Assembly (NCBI RefSeq): GCF_019249295.1
Contig: NZ_JAESDH010000021.1
Span: 24,696-88,695, forward strand
Reading direction: 5' to 3'
Source of the DNA: Alteromonas antoniana
GTDB taxonomy: Bacteria > Pseudomonadota > Gammaproteobacteria > Enterobacterales > Alteromonadaceae
Length of the DNA stretch: 64,000 nt
The notes beneath the pieces are model-generated. The model saw only the letters and a list, made by a program, of their open reading frames with translations, ran no database searches and was not told the DNA's origin. Shown here one piece after another: positions 56,868-63,923 of the stretch (the stretch's first letter is position 1; each line of letters opens with the position of its first letter). The position numbers and the translations under genes were made by a program.

Positions 56868-57233
56868 TTATATCCAGACATCGTTTTCAGCAGTCTGACT
56901 CCCGGTCTTCTCACCGGTATTCACAACGCCCCGTGGCTCGATAAGCAACACTTTCGCCTCATTTTCAGCAAAAGGCTTATGCTCGATTCCCTTGGGCACA
57001 ACGTACATTTCGCCCTCTGAGAGATTCACATGCCCGTCTCTGAAATCGATTCTGAGACTGCCTTCCAGCACGATGAAGGTTTCATCTGTATCTTTGTGAT
57101 CGTGCCATACGAACTCACCCTGAATTTTTACAACCTTAAACTGGTAGTCATTCATCTCAGCGATCACCTTGGGTGACCACTGTTCATTGAATAGTCCCAA
57201 CTTATTCTTAAAATTTATCGCCTCATAGTTCAT
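56868..57233 (-). CDS. Cupin domain protein (cassette gene)
   Basis: A 121-residue single-domain cupin. Motif 1 is WHDHKDTDETFIVLEGSLRI and motif 2 is GEMYVVPKGIEHKPFA; His and Glu residues of the metal site are present. Proteins of this size often come from cassettes. Last cassette before the chemoreceptor gene; a terminator, not a clear attC, follows it. Confidence 0.87.
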   Translation of the reverse strand: MNYEAINFKNKLGLFNEQWSPKVIAEMNDYQFKVVKIQGEFVWHDHKDTDETFIVLEGSLRIDFRDGHVNLSEGEMYVVPKGIEHKPFAENEAKVLLIEPRGVVNTGEKTGSQTAENDVWI

Positions 57234-57251
57234 CTTAGTTTATCCGGCTGC

Positions 57252-57348
57252 GGTTAACGTTACGGGGAAGGGTAAAAACAAAAAGTCGCTCGCAATGCGT
57301 TGCTGTGTCTGCGTTCTCGCGAACAAAATGTGTGCATTGAGTTGCTAA
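57252..57348 (-). repeat. attC-like site 1
   Basis: Follows the acetyltransferase cassette gene; the stop codon lies inside. On the plus strand it runs from GGTTAACGTTACGG to GAGTTGCTAAAC with inner arms GCAATGC / GCATTG. The outer boxes are degenerate. Confidence 0.5.
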
Positions 57349-57803
57349 ACGTAATGCAGCTCCATAATAGTCTCATCAAATTCGTCTTGCTCAACAACTG
57401 CGAAGCCAAAGCGTTCGAAAAAACGTCGCATGACATCGTGACCTTCCACGTAACAAATCGAAATAGAATTAAACCCGTTCAGCGATTTTATTTCTGAGAT
57501 TACAAGCTCTGTTGCCTGAGAGCCATAGCCCTTTCCCTGATGATTAATGTCAATTATCAATTGATCAATAAATATCTCGTTTGGCTTGTTCTCTTCGATA
57601 TTAGGATAATACTGGATAAAGCCGACAGGCATATCATCCAGATAAATGCCTCTGTTTATGTAATGTTCATGGAACTTAGAGGCCGCAATTGCTTCCGATG
57701 GCAATGCAACGTAATTTTCCTGTTCTTTAGATATTTCCAGGTCAATCATATCTAACCAGTTCTCTTTGGTAATATCCTTAAGCTTTATTTCCAATTGAAT
57801 CAT
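57345..57803 (-). CDS. GNAT family N-acetyltransferase (cassette gene)
   Basis: A 152-residue GNAT protein. Acetyl-CoA binding segment is IDQLIIDINHQGKGYGSQATELVI, followed by MRRFFERFGFAVVEQDEF. The start at 57803 is chosen because the upstream 23 codons lie in the recombination-site region; a TTG at 57794 with GGAAGG 9 bases upstream is equally good. Substrate unknown. Confidence 0.85.
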   Translation of the reverse strand: MIQLEIKLKDITKENWLDMIDLEISKEQENYVALPSEAIAASKFHEHYINRGIYLDDMPVGFIQYYPNIEENKPNEIFIDQLIIDINHQGKGYGSQATELVISEIKSLNGFNSISICYVEGHDVMRRFFERFGFAVVEQDEFDETIMELHYV

Positions 57804-57871
57804 CCTTCCATAAACAAACGTAAAACGCCTGGTCCAGTGGGTACAAATACGTATTAAGCCCGGAGGGTACA

Positions 57872-57950
57872 ATTACGCAGACTAAAATTAGTCGCAACGC
57901 AACAGAGCCTATGTCTTGTGACCTGGCAAGCGACAAGTTTGTTTGTTCAG
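57872..57950 (-). repeat. attC-like site 2
   Basis: Downstream of the 98-residue membrane protein gene. GTCGC / GCGAC inner arms, plus a perfect 14-bp palindrome GACTAAAATTAGTC next to the left end. The outer boxes (ATTACGC and TTGTTCAG on the plus strand) are degenerate. Confidence 0.45.
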
Positions 57951-57954
57951 AAAC

Positions 57955-58251
57955 TTACGGCTGAGCACCAATAAGCCAAGGCATTGATGCACCCAGCACA
58001 ACCGAAACCAACCCACAGATGAATCTGGAAGTGGTCATTGCGCTACACTTTGAATAAAGAAATAAACCGGTGAGTAGTGCCAAAATGGACCAAAGGATTG
58101 AGCCCACACCAAAAATGTACAGCGCAGATTGATTCACTGACGTTGTATATGTTGGCCCTGCCAGCCAGCGTAACATCAGTGCTACGATCAGCCCCAAAAC
58201 AGGCATAACGGACACCAGAAATACCCTTTTCTTCGTGATCCATTTTAACAT
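57955..58251 (-). CDS. Small membrane protein, 98 residues (cassette gene)
   Basis: Starts MLKWITKKRVFLVSVMPVLGLI (AAGGAAG upstream) and has three membrane helices. Not recognised as a known family. A longer frame to 58278 has no binding site. Confidence 0.7.
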   Translation of the reverse strand: MLKWITKKRVFLVSVMPVLGLIVALMLRWLAGPTYTTSVNQSALYIFGVGSILWSILALLTGLFLYSKCSAMTTSRFICGLVSVVLGASMPWLIGAQP

Positions 58252-58292
58252 CGTTGCTTCCTTGTGCATGATGGACATAACTTTTACTTAAT

Positions 58293-58336
58293 CGTTAGAA
58301 AACACAGCGCTACACACGCGAAACGGCGCTGTGTTT
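58293..58336 (-). repeat. Hairpin / attC-like site 3
   Basis: Perfect 11-bp arms AAACACAGCGC and GCGCTGTGTTT around a 15-base loop, with GTTAG directly outside the left arm. On the minus strand TTTTC follows the second arm, so it can also act as a terminator for the TonB-like gene. Confidence 0.55.
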
Positions 58337-58386
58337 ACATATCAGCCGGCGAAGGCAAAATCACATAAGTGATTGAACTATGATCA

Positions 58387-58821
58387 CTACTCGCACGCCA
58401 TAGTTGCCTGTTGCTTGCACTTGGAAGCCGCTTCTTCTTGGGAACTACCGCCCATACAGAAATCCAGCCGCAATAACTTTTCTTCGCTCTTTGGAGACTT
58501 GCCGTTTGCTAATGTCCAGTTCCAATCTTTAATTACTTCACTTGCAGGTTTTGAAATAACCTTTCCAGGAACAGAACTTATAAGTTTGATACTTTCGGTT
58601 GAACCGCTCTCATCAACCACGACATTGAATATGCCGCAGCCAGCGATACCTTTCATAGCCAGCTCAACCGGATAGCGAGGCATGAACTGCTTCTCTCTAA
58701 GCCAGGTGCTTTCAGAGTGTGCGGGTTCTAATAATGTTAATTCTACCGATGCATAGTTATCGCCAGCAAGTGCACCGGTGGACAACAAACAAAGTGATAA
58801 AATTGTATTCCTGTAGCTCAT
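58387..58821 (-). CDS. Exported protein with TonB C-terminal-like domain (cassette gene)
   Basis: A 144-residue protein with a signal peptide (MSYRNTILSLCLLSTGALAG). The middle MPRYPVELAMKGIAGCGIFNVVVDESGSTESIKLISSVPGKV follows the TonB C-terminal fold pattern, like the lipoprotein at 43.8 kb. Two Cys near the end (DFCMGG, SKCKQQ) may pair. AAGGAAGG precedes the ATG. Confidence 0.72.
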   Translation of the reverse strand: MSYRNTILSLCLLSTGALAGDNYASVELTLLEPAHSESTWLREKQFMPRYPVELAMKGIAGCGIFNVVVDESGSTESIKLISSVPGKVISKPASEVIKDWNWTLANGKSPKSEEKLLRLDFCMGGSSQEEAASKCKQQATMACE

Positions 58822-58849
58822 AAAGCCTTCCTTAGTGAGATCACATAAA

Positions 58850-58900
58850 ATCCAACGTTGTGTTCCGTTAACGCCGTGAGCGCCAACAGTTGATTGTTAA
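58850..58900 (-). repeat. attC-like site 4
   Basis: A short site: minus strand ACTTAAC (overlapping the stop codon; RYYYAAC form) to GTTGGAT (GTTRRRY form), 51 bp. Both end boxes fit the consensus. Confidence 0.6.
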
Positions 58901-59262
58901 GTGCGTTTAAACGCACTTAATACGAAATAAATACTCAAAAATAGCGCAGATACGAAAGCTTGTACCAGGAAAACAATAAAACCACCAATAGACCCCTGCG
59001 GATCCGCTACGCTGGCGAGGAAAACAAAAGCACTGGATAGGATAATAAACGCAAGAAGTGCTGCGTTTGCAATAAGCAGGCTCATACTTTTCTGTTTGAC
59101 AAAATGCATGAGCGAAAAAATGACGAGGTAAGGAAAACTGAGAAGGGCTAACCCTAAAAGGTTTCCTGAATCAGACGAGAAGCCTGGCTGTAGCAAAACT
59201 ATCGTGACCAGCGGAGCTATCCAGCTCGCTCTTTTAAGTACCGTTTCCAAACTATTGTTCAT
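58897..59262 (-). CDS. Four-helix membrane protein, 121 residues (cassette gene)
   Basis: Starts MNNSLETVLKRASWIAPLVTIVLLQ with AAGGATG upstream; four membrane helices and a short basic end (SAFKRT). The longer frame to 59313 lacks a site. Unknown function. Confidence 0.7.
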   Translation of the reverse strand: MNNSLETVLKRASWIAPLVTIVLLQPGFSSDSGNLLGLALLSFPYLVIFSLMHFVKQKSMSLLIANAALLAFIILSSAFVFLASVADPQGSIGGFIVFLVQAFVSALFLSIYFVLSAFKRT

Positions 59263-59284
59263 TGTGTTCACATCCTTAGAGCAC

Positions 59285-59383
59285 ATTACGCCCACATAGC
59301 AGACAATATACATAGGCTACAATACATGCGAGGGCGAGGAAACCTTAGTGTTTGCGTAACAGCGAGAGCAGCGGGGGCTAATA
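59285..59383 (-). repeat. attC-like site 5
   Basis: Plus strand from ATTACGCCCAC to GCGGGGGCTAAT; outer arms pair (ATTA.CCCCCGC / GTGGGC.TAAT on the minus strand). It shares TAGGCTACAATAC with site 13. Confidence 0.55.
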
Positions 59384-59387
59384 GTCA

Positions 59388-60122
59388 TTATGTTTCAAAC
59401 CGGCGAAGTGTAAATGTGTATTCATCACTCACCGCAACACGCGTAACCTCACTGCTTTTGTTTGGCCGGTACTTCCGCCAATTCCATTCTTCATCGATCA
59501 GAATTATGTTTGATAGACCGAAGCGACGCATATCTTCAACAGAGTAATCCCAACCACTTGTTTCGTGGCTGAAGATGCGTGCTGCTTGATCCCACAAGGT
59601 CAGATTACGTTGGCCATAGACAGTAAGAAGGTTATCTACTTTCAGCTTTTCAAATAATAGTGTTTCCCTTTCTCTCATTGGAACAAGGTATTCAGAAATA
59701 AAACTTTCTGGTAATTCACTGGTGTTCCATTTTTCCTGCCACGCACTACCGTGCCATATAAGGACAGAGTCTTTTCTGAGGTATTTATTTTTTGCAGCAG
59801 TAAAAATGTAGTTTGCACAAGATGATGCACAAAGGTCAGCTACCTCTACATCCAGGTTGTTCTGCTTAATCCATTCGCCAAGTTGCATGCCTACGCCGAT
59901 ATCTCCACCTGGGCTCGATATTACGAGTTTCCCGGGCTTTGTATCTGCTTTACGAAAGGCGTCAAAAATGGCCTGATTCAACGCCTTCGAGACAGTACCT
60001 TCATACACTAAGACCCCATTCCTGATTCCTGCGAATGCTGGTTCATTTTCCGGGTTCTGCTCATTTTTTATTGATGAGCACGCGGTAAGGGTGAGAGCAA
60101 TTGCTACAAGTAAAAATCTCAA
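59388..60122 (-). CDS. Periplasmic ClpP-like protein, lipoprotein (cassette gene)
   Basis: A 244-residue lipoprotein (lipobox LTAC). The fold of ClpP/enoyl-CoA hydratase-like periplasmic proteins is suggested by LVISSPGGDIGVGMQLGEWIKQNNLDVEVADLCASSCANYIFTAA, with Ser in CASSCAN as likely nucleophile. Start is TTG with AAAAGGAA upstream. Related proteins have no established substrate. Confidence 0.78.
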   Translation of the reverse strand: MRFLLVAIALTLTACSSIKNEQNPENEPAFAGIRNGVLVYEGTVSKALNQAIFDAFRKADTKPGKLVISSPGGDIGVGMQLGEWIKQNNLDVEVADLCASSCANYIFTAAKNKYLRKDSVLIWHGSAWQEKWNTSELPESFISEYLVPMRERETLLFEKLKVDNLLTVYGQRNLTLWDQAARIFSHETSGWDYSVEDMRRFGLSNIILIDEEWNWRKYRPNKSSEVTRVAVSDEYTFTLRRFET

Positions 60123-60140
60123 ATCAATTCCTTTTGAAAT

Positions 60141-60226
60141 ATAACGCTAAGCTTAAAGGCATATACGTGGGTGTAAGGACGAAGCCGCAACGGAAAAGCG
60201 ATAGCTATGTCTGGCCTTGTTAGCCC
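60141..60226 (-). repeat. attC-like site 6
   Basis: Minus strand: GGCTAACAAGGCC (overlapping the stop codon) to TAGCGTTAT; arms AAGGC / GCCTT just inside. One of the clearest sites, 86 bp. Confidence 0.75.
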
Positions 60227-60738
60227 TGAGCTGAGAATGCCTCATGGTAAGTCACTTCGCCTTTTGGGAATTCACCGGAGAACGATAGTGCCTGAAAATA
60301 CGCTGCAGGCACTCCGGGAAATACCAGCCCATCTATAACCTTAAACCCAAAGCGACCATAATAAGCAGGGTCTCCCAGCACCACGCAGCCAGATGCTTCC
60401 ATTTTCTCAAGCGCAGCAAGCGCGCTCTGCATTAGCTGAGTTCCAACACCGAGCCTTTGACATTGAGGAAGAACAGAGATTGGACCAAGCCCAAACCAGC
60501 CCGTTACGCCAGTTGAAAGCGTGACCGGAGATATCGCAACATGACCAATAATTTCGCCGTTAGCTTTAGCCACTTTAGAGACGGTCAGTGCTCCCGCACG
60601 GCGGAGGGCATCTACAATGAGCTGCTCAGTATGATCAGCGTGAGGCGCGCTTAAAAACGCCTGTTTGGTGATCTGATGTATTCTCGCTTCATCACCTGAC
60701 TTTTCGTTACTTATTTCAATATCCACGCTTGACCTCAT
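60220..60738 (-). CDS. GNAT family N-acetyltransferase, YhbS-like (cassette gene)
   Basis: A 172-residue GNAT protein like E. coli YhbS: GWFGLGPISVLPQCQRLGVGTQLMQSAL and VVLGDPAYYGRFGFKV are diagnostic. The ATG lies 3 bases from the GTTAGGC core of site 7, leaving almost no leader; no strong binding site is visible. Substrate unknown. Confidence 0.88.
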   Translation of the reverse strand: MRSSVDIEISNEKSGDEARIHQITKQAFLSAPHADHTEQLIVDALRRAGALTVSKVAKANGEIIGHVAISPVTLSTGVTGWFGLGPISVLPQCQRLGVGTQLMQSALAALEKMEASGCVVLGDPAYYGRFGFKVIDGLVFPGVPAAYFQALSFSGEFPKGEVTYHEAFSAQG

Positions 60739-60742
60739 AAAC

Positions 60743-60794
60743 GCCTAACGACTGAATACAGAGTTTTTTTATACAAAGCTTCACTCAGTTACGT
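60743..60794 (-). repeat. attC-like site 7
   Basis: 52 bp. Minus strand ends in GTTAGGC, a perfect GTTRRRY core; the other end is ACGTAAC next to the stop codon. CTGA / TCAG arms inside. Short sites like this are known for class 1-type attC. Confidence 0.72.
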
Positions 60795-61007
60795 AAATGT
60801 ATCTATGTACAACGACTCTACTTTATCCCTGGCCCACTGTGTTTTACGCAAAAATTTTAATGATGATTTAATAGAAGGGTCACTGTTAAAGCAATTTACC
60901 CTTATTCGTTGATATAAACCATTCCACCCGTAGTGCTCATGTAACCGAGTCAGAATCGCTTCCAATGTGAGCCCATGCAAAGGATTATTGGGTTGTTTCT
61001 GATTCAT
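60789..61007 (-). CDS. VF530 family DNA-binding protein (cassette gene)
   Basis: A 72-residue VF530/DUF2132 protein. Nearly the whole length matches the family ([25 protein letters not shown]-like [31 protein letters not shown]). A member from Vibrio fischeri has a known structure and a DNA-binding-like fold. ATG at 61007 with AGGGT upstream. Confidence 0.88.
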   Translation of the reverse strand: MNQKQPNNPLHGLTLEAILTRLHEHYGWNGLYQRIRVNCFNSDPSIKSSLKFLRKTQWARDKVESLYIDTFT

Positions 61008-61057
61008 CAAATACCCTGGAAGTTAAATTAGATAAAGCAGTTTAACAAAGTAAAAGA

Positions 61058-61184
61058 CTACAACCACTAAAGAAAGCCAAACTGAAAATTATTAAATGAA
61101 GAGCAAAAGCACAGGGCTGTAATCGCGCAGAGGTGCTGAGTTTTGGTTCCAACACTCCGCGCGCGTTTGAATTTGGTTGTTAGC
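61058..61184 (-). repeat. attC-like site 8
   Basis: 127 bp. Plus strand from CTACAACCA to TGGTTGTTAG, complementary ends; central CGCGCGGAG / CTCTGCGCG arms. The stop codon of the 59-residue gene lies 25 bases to the right. Confidence 0.65.
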
Positions 61185-61208
61185 TGACGTGACTAAACTT
61201 AACTGCCT

Positions 61209-61388
61209 TTAAACGCCCGCCATTTTTACAAGAAAAAGGATAAAACCACCGCCTAATACAATTGCTAGCGCAATCATGATTTTGAGCGCTTGTGACTGTT
61301 CTACTGATTTGAAAAACTCTACGATGCCAATAGGCCCCAGCCCGACCAGCTTTTTGGTCGTTTTATCGTCTTCATCCTGATTTTTCAC
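61209..61388 (-). CDS. Small single-helix membrane protein, 59 residues (cassette gene)
   Basis: GTG start at 61388 with AAGGATG 8 bases upstream. The acidic/basic start KNQDEDDKTTKKLVG is followed by one membrane helix (IMIALAIVLGGGFILFLV). A complete open frame flanked by recombination-like sites on both sides, so probably a real cassette gene. Function unknown. Confidence 0.68.
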   Translation of the reverse strand: MKNQDEDDKTTKKLVGLGPIGIVEFFKSVEQSQALKIMIALAIVLGGGFILFLVKMAGV

Positions 61389-61425
61389 AATGAAACATCC
61401 TTAATTCGTCGTAAATCTGCCGTCC

Positions 61426-61538
61426 GCTAACACTGCTTTTGGGCACAAACACATATACTAAAATCAGGAACGAAGTGATGCAGCCTATGTATTAGCGCTC
61501 TAGCGAGCGACGCGAGAGACATTAGTGGTTTGTTATAC
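61426..61538 (-). repeat. attC-like site 9
   Basis: 113 bp. Plus strand from GCTAACAC to GTTTGTTATAC, with nested arms CACAAACAC / GTGGTTTG and ACTAA / TTAGT. Confidence 0.65.
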
Positions 61539-61545
61539 ACAGAGG

Positions 61546-61806
61546 TTAAATAACTTTTTTGACTGGTTTGGCAAACCACATAATGTGTGAACATTTCTTA
61601 CATGCAAGGATGGATACGCTCTCATTTGCCCAGTCTAAGTTTAAAAACGTTAAACCAGCAGTATTTAACTGGGCTTCGCCAAGTTCGAAATGTTGGTAGC
61701 CACAATGGACGCATTGAATTTTGGCGTCATTAATTTCGTACTCATCTGACTGAAGAGCCTGTGAAGCCCCTTTAATACCTTTACTTAATTTACTAATGAA
61801 ACTCAT
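61546..61806 (-). CDS. Zinc-ribbon protein, DUF2082-like (cassette gene)
   Basis: An 86-residue protein. Two CxxC pairs (CVHCGYQHFELGEAQLNTAG and ACKKCSHIMWF) make a zinc ribbon like that of DUF2082 predicted nucleic-acid-binding proteins. N-terminal 28 residues are charged. AAGGATTC before the ATG. Confidence 0.8.
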   Translation of the reverse strand: MSFISKLSKGIKGASQALQSDEYEINDAKIQCVHCGYQHFELGEAQLNTAGLTFLNLDWANESVSILACKKCSHIMWFAKPVKKVI

Positions 61807-61824
61807 ATTTTGAGAATCCTTTTC

Positions 61825-61941
61825 GTATAAAACGCCCCAATCAGGGACCAGTTCATGCAGGCTGAAATACGCAAGGAAGTGACGGGTGCCTGCGTGTTTG
61901 TGTCTAAGCGAGCGGAGCGTGTGTTAACGGGGTTGTTAGTT
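61825..61941 (-). repeat. attC-like site 10
   Basis: 117 bp. Plus strand from GTATAAAACGCCCC to GGGGTTGTTAG; the stop codon is inside. CCCC / GGGG outer arms and a GCAGGC.../GCCTGC inner pair. Confidence 0.68.
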
Positions 61942-62265
61942 GCCATATGCTGTCTTAAGAATAACCACGACCCCGGCGACGATTGCTGTGGTATAGCTAA
62001 TGGCAAGGAGAGAGTTGATAACCAACAGAGCACCCCACCATTTACTAACAAATCCCTCCTTTAGACGAACTTCTCTACTCCATAGCCGGAAGGAGCTACT
62101 TATTAAAATTACAGCTGATGTAAGTAGCATGAAAAAAACCAGAACTATCCCAAAACCAACGGTTGGTGCGGAGTCGGTTGGATCAGAAATCCTGTGTGCA
62201 AAAGAGTAGAGATAAACACTTGCTAAAATGGTTATTAAAAGGCCGCTTATTTGTGCTGATTTCAT
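61936..62265 (-). CDS. Four-helix membrane protein, 109 residues (cassette gene)
   Basis: Starts MKSAQISGLLITILASVYLYSF with AGGGAG upstream. Four membrane helices; the second half aligns with the protein at 53173-53493 (VFFMLLTSAVILI.., GALLVINSLLAISYTTAIVAGV). No known family. Confidence 0.75.
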   Translation of the reverse strand: MKSAQISGLLITILASVYLYSFAHRISDPTDSAPTVGFGIVLVFFMLLTSAVILISSSFRLWSREVRLKEGFVSKWWGALLVINSLLAISYTTAIVAGVVVILKTAYGN

Positions 62266-62276
62266 GAGTCTCCCTG

Positions 62277-62351
62277 GCAACTAGCGCCAATAGCAGCGGG
62301 GCGCGTAAGCGTATCCAGCCCGAAGGGCGATGCTGCCTTTTCTTGTTAGGT
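62277..62351 (-). repeat. attC-like site 11
   Basis: 75 bp. Minus strand ACCTAAC (perfect RYYYAAC) just after the DUF1801 stop, to GCGCTAGTTGCC. Arms GCAGC / GCTGC inside; one of the best sites. Confidence 0.75.
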
Positions 62352-62714
62352 CTATTTCCATTTGACTCCCTTTGTCTCTTTTTCAAACACGCGTAGCTGA
62401 GCAATTTTAGTAACTAGATTTTTAGGAATAGGCTCATTGATAGAAAAGCGGACGGTATTTTGTGAAGAAATTCGAGATCCAAGCTCATCTTGTAAATGTG
62501 AGATGACCGATGGAGTAGGGTGGAGACTAATATGATTTTTTGCAGCAGCATAAACATAGAATATGCCATTATTCACCAAAGCTGGCTTACCCCACTTTAA
62601 CTCGTCACCTGCATTTGGGGTTGCTTCTATCAGGTAGTTACGCAATTCATTCAGCCGTTCTTGTATTTCTTTAGGTTTAGACCAAATATATTCTTGAACA
62701 CTTTTAGGTTTCAC
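62352..62714 (-). CDS. DUF1801 family protein (cassette gene)
   Basis: A 120-residue DUF1801 protein (YdhG-like): SVQEYIWSKPKEIQERLNELRNYLIEATPNAGDELKWGKPALVNNG and HISLHPTPSVISHL are typical. GTG start with GGGGGGAAG upstream. Related proteins have a CyaY-like fold; some are linked to iron handling. The role here is unknown. Confidence 0.85.
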   Translation of the reverse strand: MKPKSVQEYIWSKPKEIQERLNELRNYLIEATPNAGDELKWGKPALVNNGIFYVYAAAKNHISLHPTPSVISHLQDELGSRISSQNTVRFSINEPIPKNLVTKIAQLRVFEKETKGVKWK

Positions 62715-62754
62715 TGCACTTCCCCCCGATTAAATCTTCCGCCTCACTTTGGGG

Positions 62755-62847
62755 CAGTAACAGGTGGGCTTAAATTGGAGCGAAGAGACAGAGCCCACGT
62801 ATTACTGTCCTGGCATGCTTGCGACAGACTTAATGCAATTGTTAGAT
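62755..62847 (-). repeat. attC-like site 12
   Basis: 93 bp. Plus strand ends GTTAGAT (perfect core); the stop codon of the hydrolase gene lies within. Strong inner arms GTGGGCT / AGCCCAC with CAGTAA / TTACTG outside them. Confidence 0.75.
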
Positions 62848-63771
62848 GTTCTCACTTATAAACGCCAAAACATCATTGTGTATTCTTAAGTCTGTCCCGT
62901 GGCCTATATTTTCATAGGTTCTGAATGTAACGTTTGCGTTTTGCTTTAAATATTCGTTTTGACAAGCTTTCCAGCGATTTGGCTGCATAACTTTGCCTAG
63001 TGCTGAGTAAATAGTCGCCTTTTCTGAGTCCGAGTAGGCATCGTCGAATTTCGCTGAATCGTTTGTGTCATTTTCGCCCATAAAAAGAAGTTGAGGTAAG
63101 GCTGACCATTGCTCTTTATCAAAAGCTCTACCAGTTATTTCCTTAAAGTCATTCAGCCCTAAAGGATAGTTTAGTTCTTCTTCGTTCAATGCGTTTGAAG
63201 GTAGCATAAGAATACCGTTTAAGCCGCCTGCGACAACAACTTGAAGAGAGTCGGGGTGCAGTAGAGAAAATCTGTTCGCAAACGTACCTGATGCAGAAAA
63301 CCCCGTCATAATAACTTTTTCATTTACAGTGACAGAGTGGGCTTCCAATACAGATTTTGCTTCGTTGATCATCGCTAGTAACTGGAGGTCAATCCTTTTT
63401 AATTTTCCTGACTCTACTAACATTGTATCTCTATCCAACGCATGCGTGTATGTTTCCCAATCTTTCTCTGGCCTGGGAAAAGCAGGAACAAGGATCGGTG
63501 CTTTTAGCTTTTTAGAAACCCACGGACCCAAAGCGTTTCCGAGAACTGCTTTACGGGCACTATTGCGGTGGATACTGTAGTCGTCCGAGACATTTCCAGT
63601 ATTGTTCGTTTCAACAATCAAGTAATTCGTCTCGGTTACTTCAGGCACTTTCAAAAAGAAAGGATAGAAAAAACCTTTATCGGGGTTGGCTTGAACTTCC
63701 ACTACAAGGTCTGCGGCGCAGAGGTTACTTGATACTATAAAAAACAATAAACAAAGAATCTTTTGGGGCAT
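62842..63771 (-). CDS. Secreted alpha/beta hydrolase (cassette gene)
   Basis: A 309-residue protein with a signal peptide (MPQKILCLLFFIVSSNLCA). Nucleophile Ser is in IMTGFSASGTFANRF and the catalytic His in NIGHGTD; the acid may be in LLFMGENDTNDS. The fold suggests an esterase or feruloyl esterase-like enzyme. AAGGAAGAGGG precedes the ATG. It is the largest cassette gene. Confidence 0.78.
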   Translation of the reverse strand: MPQKILCLLFFIVSSNLCAADLVVEVQANPDKGFFYPFFLKVPEVTETNYLIVETNNTGNVSDDYSIHRNSARKAVLGNALGPWVSKKLKAPILVPAFPRPEKDWETYTHALDRDTMLVESGKLKRIDLQLLAMINEAKSVLEAHSVTVNEKVIMTGFSASGTFANRFSLLHPDSLQVVVAGGLNGILMLPSNALNEEELNYPLGLNDFKEITGRAFDKEQWSALPQLLFMGENDTNDSAKFDDAYSDSEKATIYSALGKVMQPNRWKACQNEYLKQNANVTFRTYENIGHGTDLRIHNDVLAFISENI

Positions 63772-63817
63772 CCCTCTTCCTTATTTTCAAGCATTCCAGG
63801 AGAACATCTAAGGCCCA

Positions 63818-63923
63818 CATAACGGGCAAGAATACGTAGGCTACAATACCAAGCGAAGCGCAGGGAGCCTAGGTGATTTTGTCTCAGTTCGCCCCGCGCA
63901 CGTTTTAATGTCGTTGTTATAAC
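63818..63923 (-). repeat. attC-like site 13
   Basis: 106 bp. Plus strand from CATAACGGGC to GTTGTTATAAC; inner arms GTAGGCT / AGCCTAG. TAGGCTACAATAC recurs in site 5. It belongs to a further cassette whose gene lies mostly past the window edge. Confidence 0.68.

Noticed and set aside
58293..58336. Treating the 11-bp hairpin purely as attC.
   Set aside because: The T-run after the stem makes a terminator equally likely, so both readings are kept.
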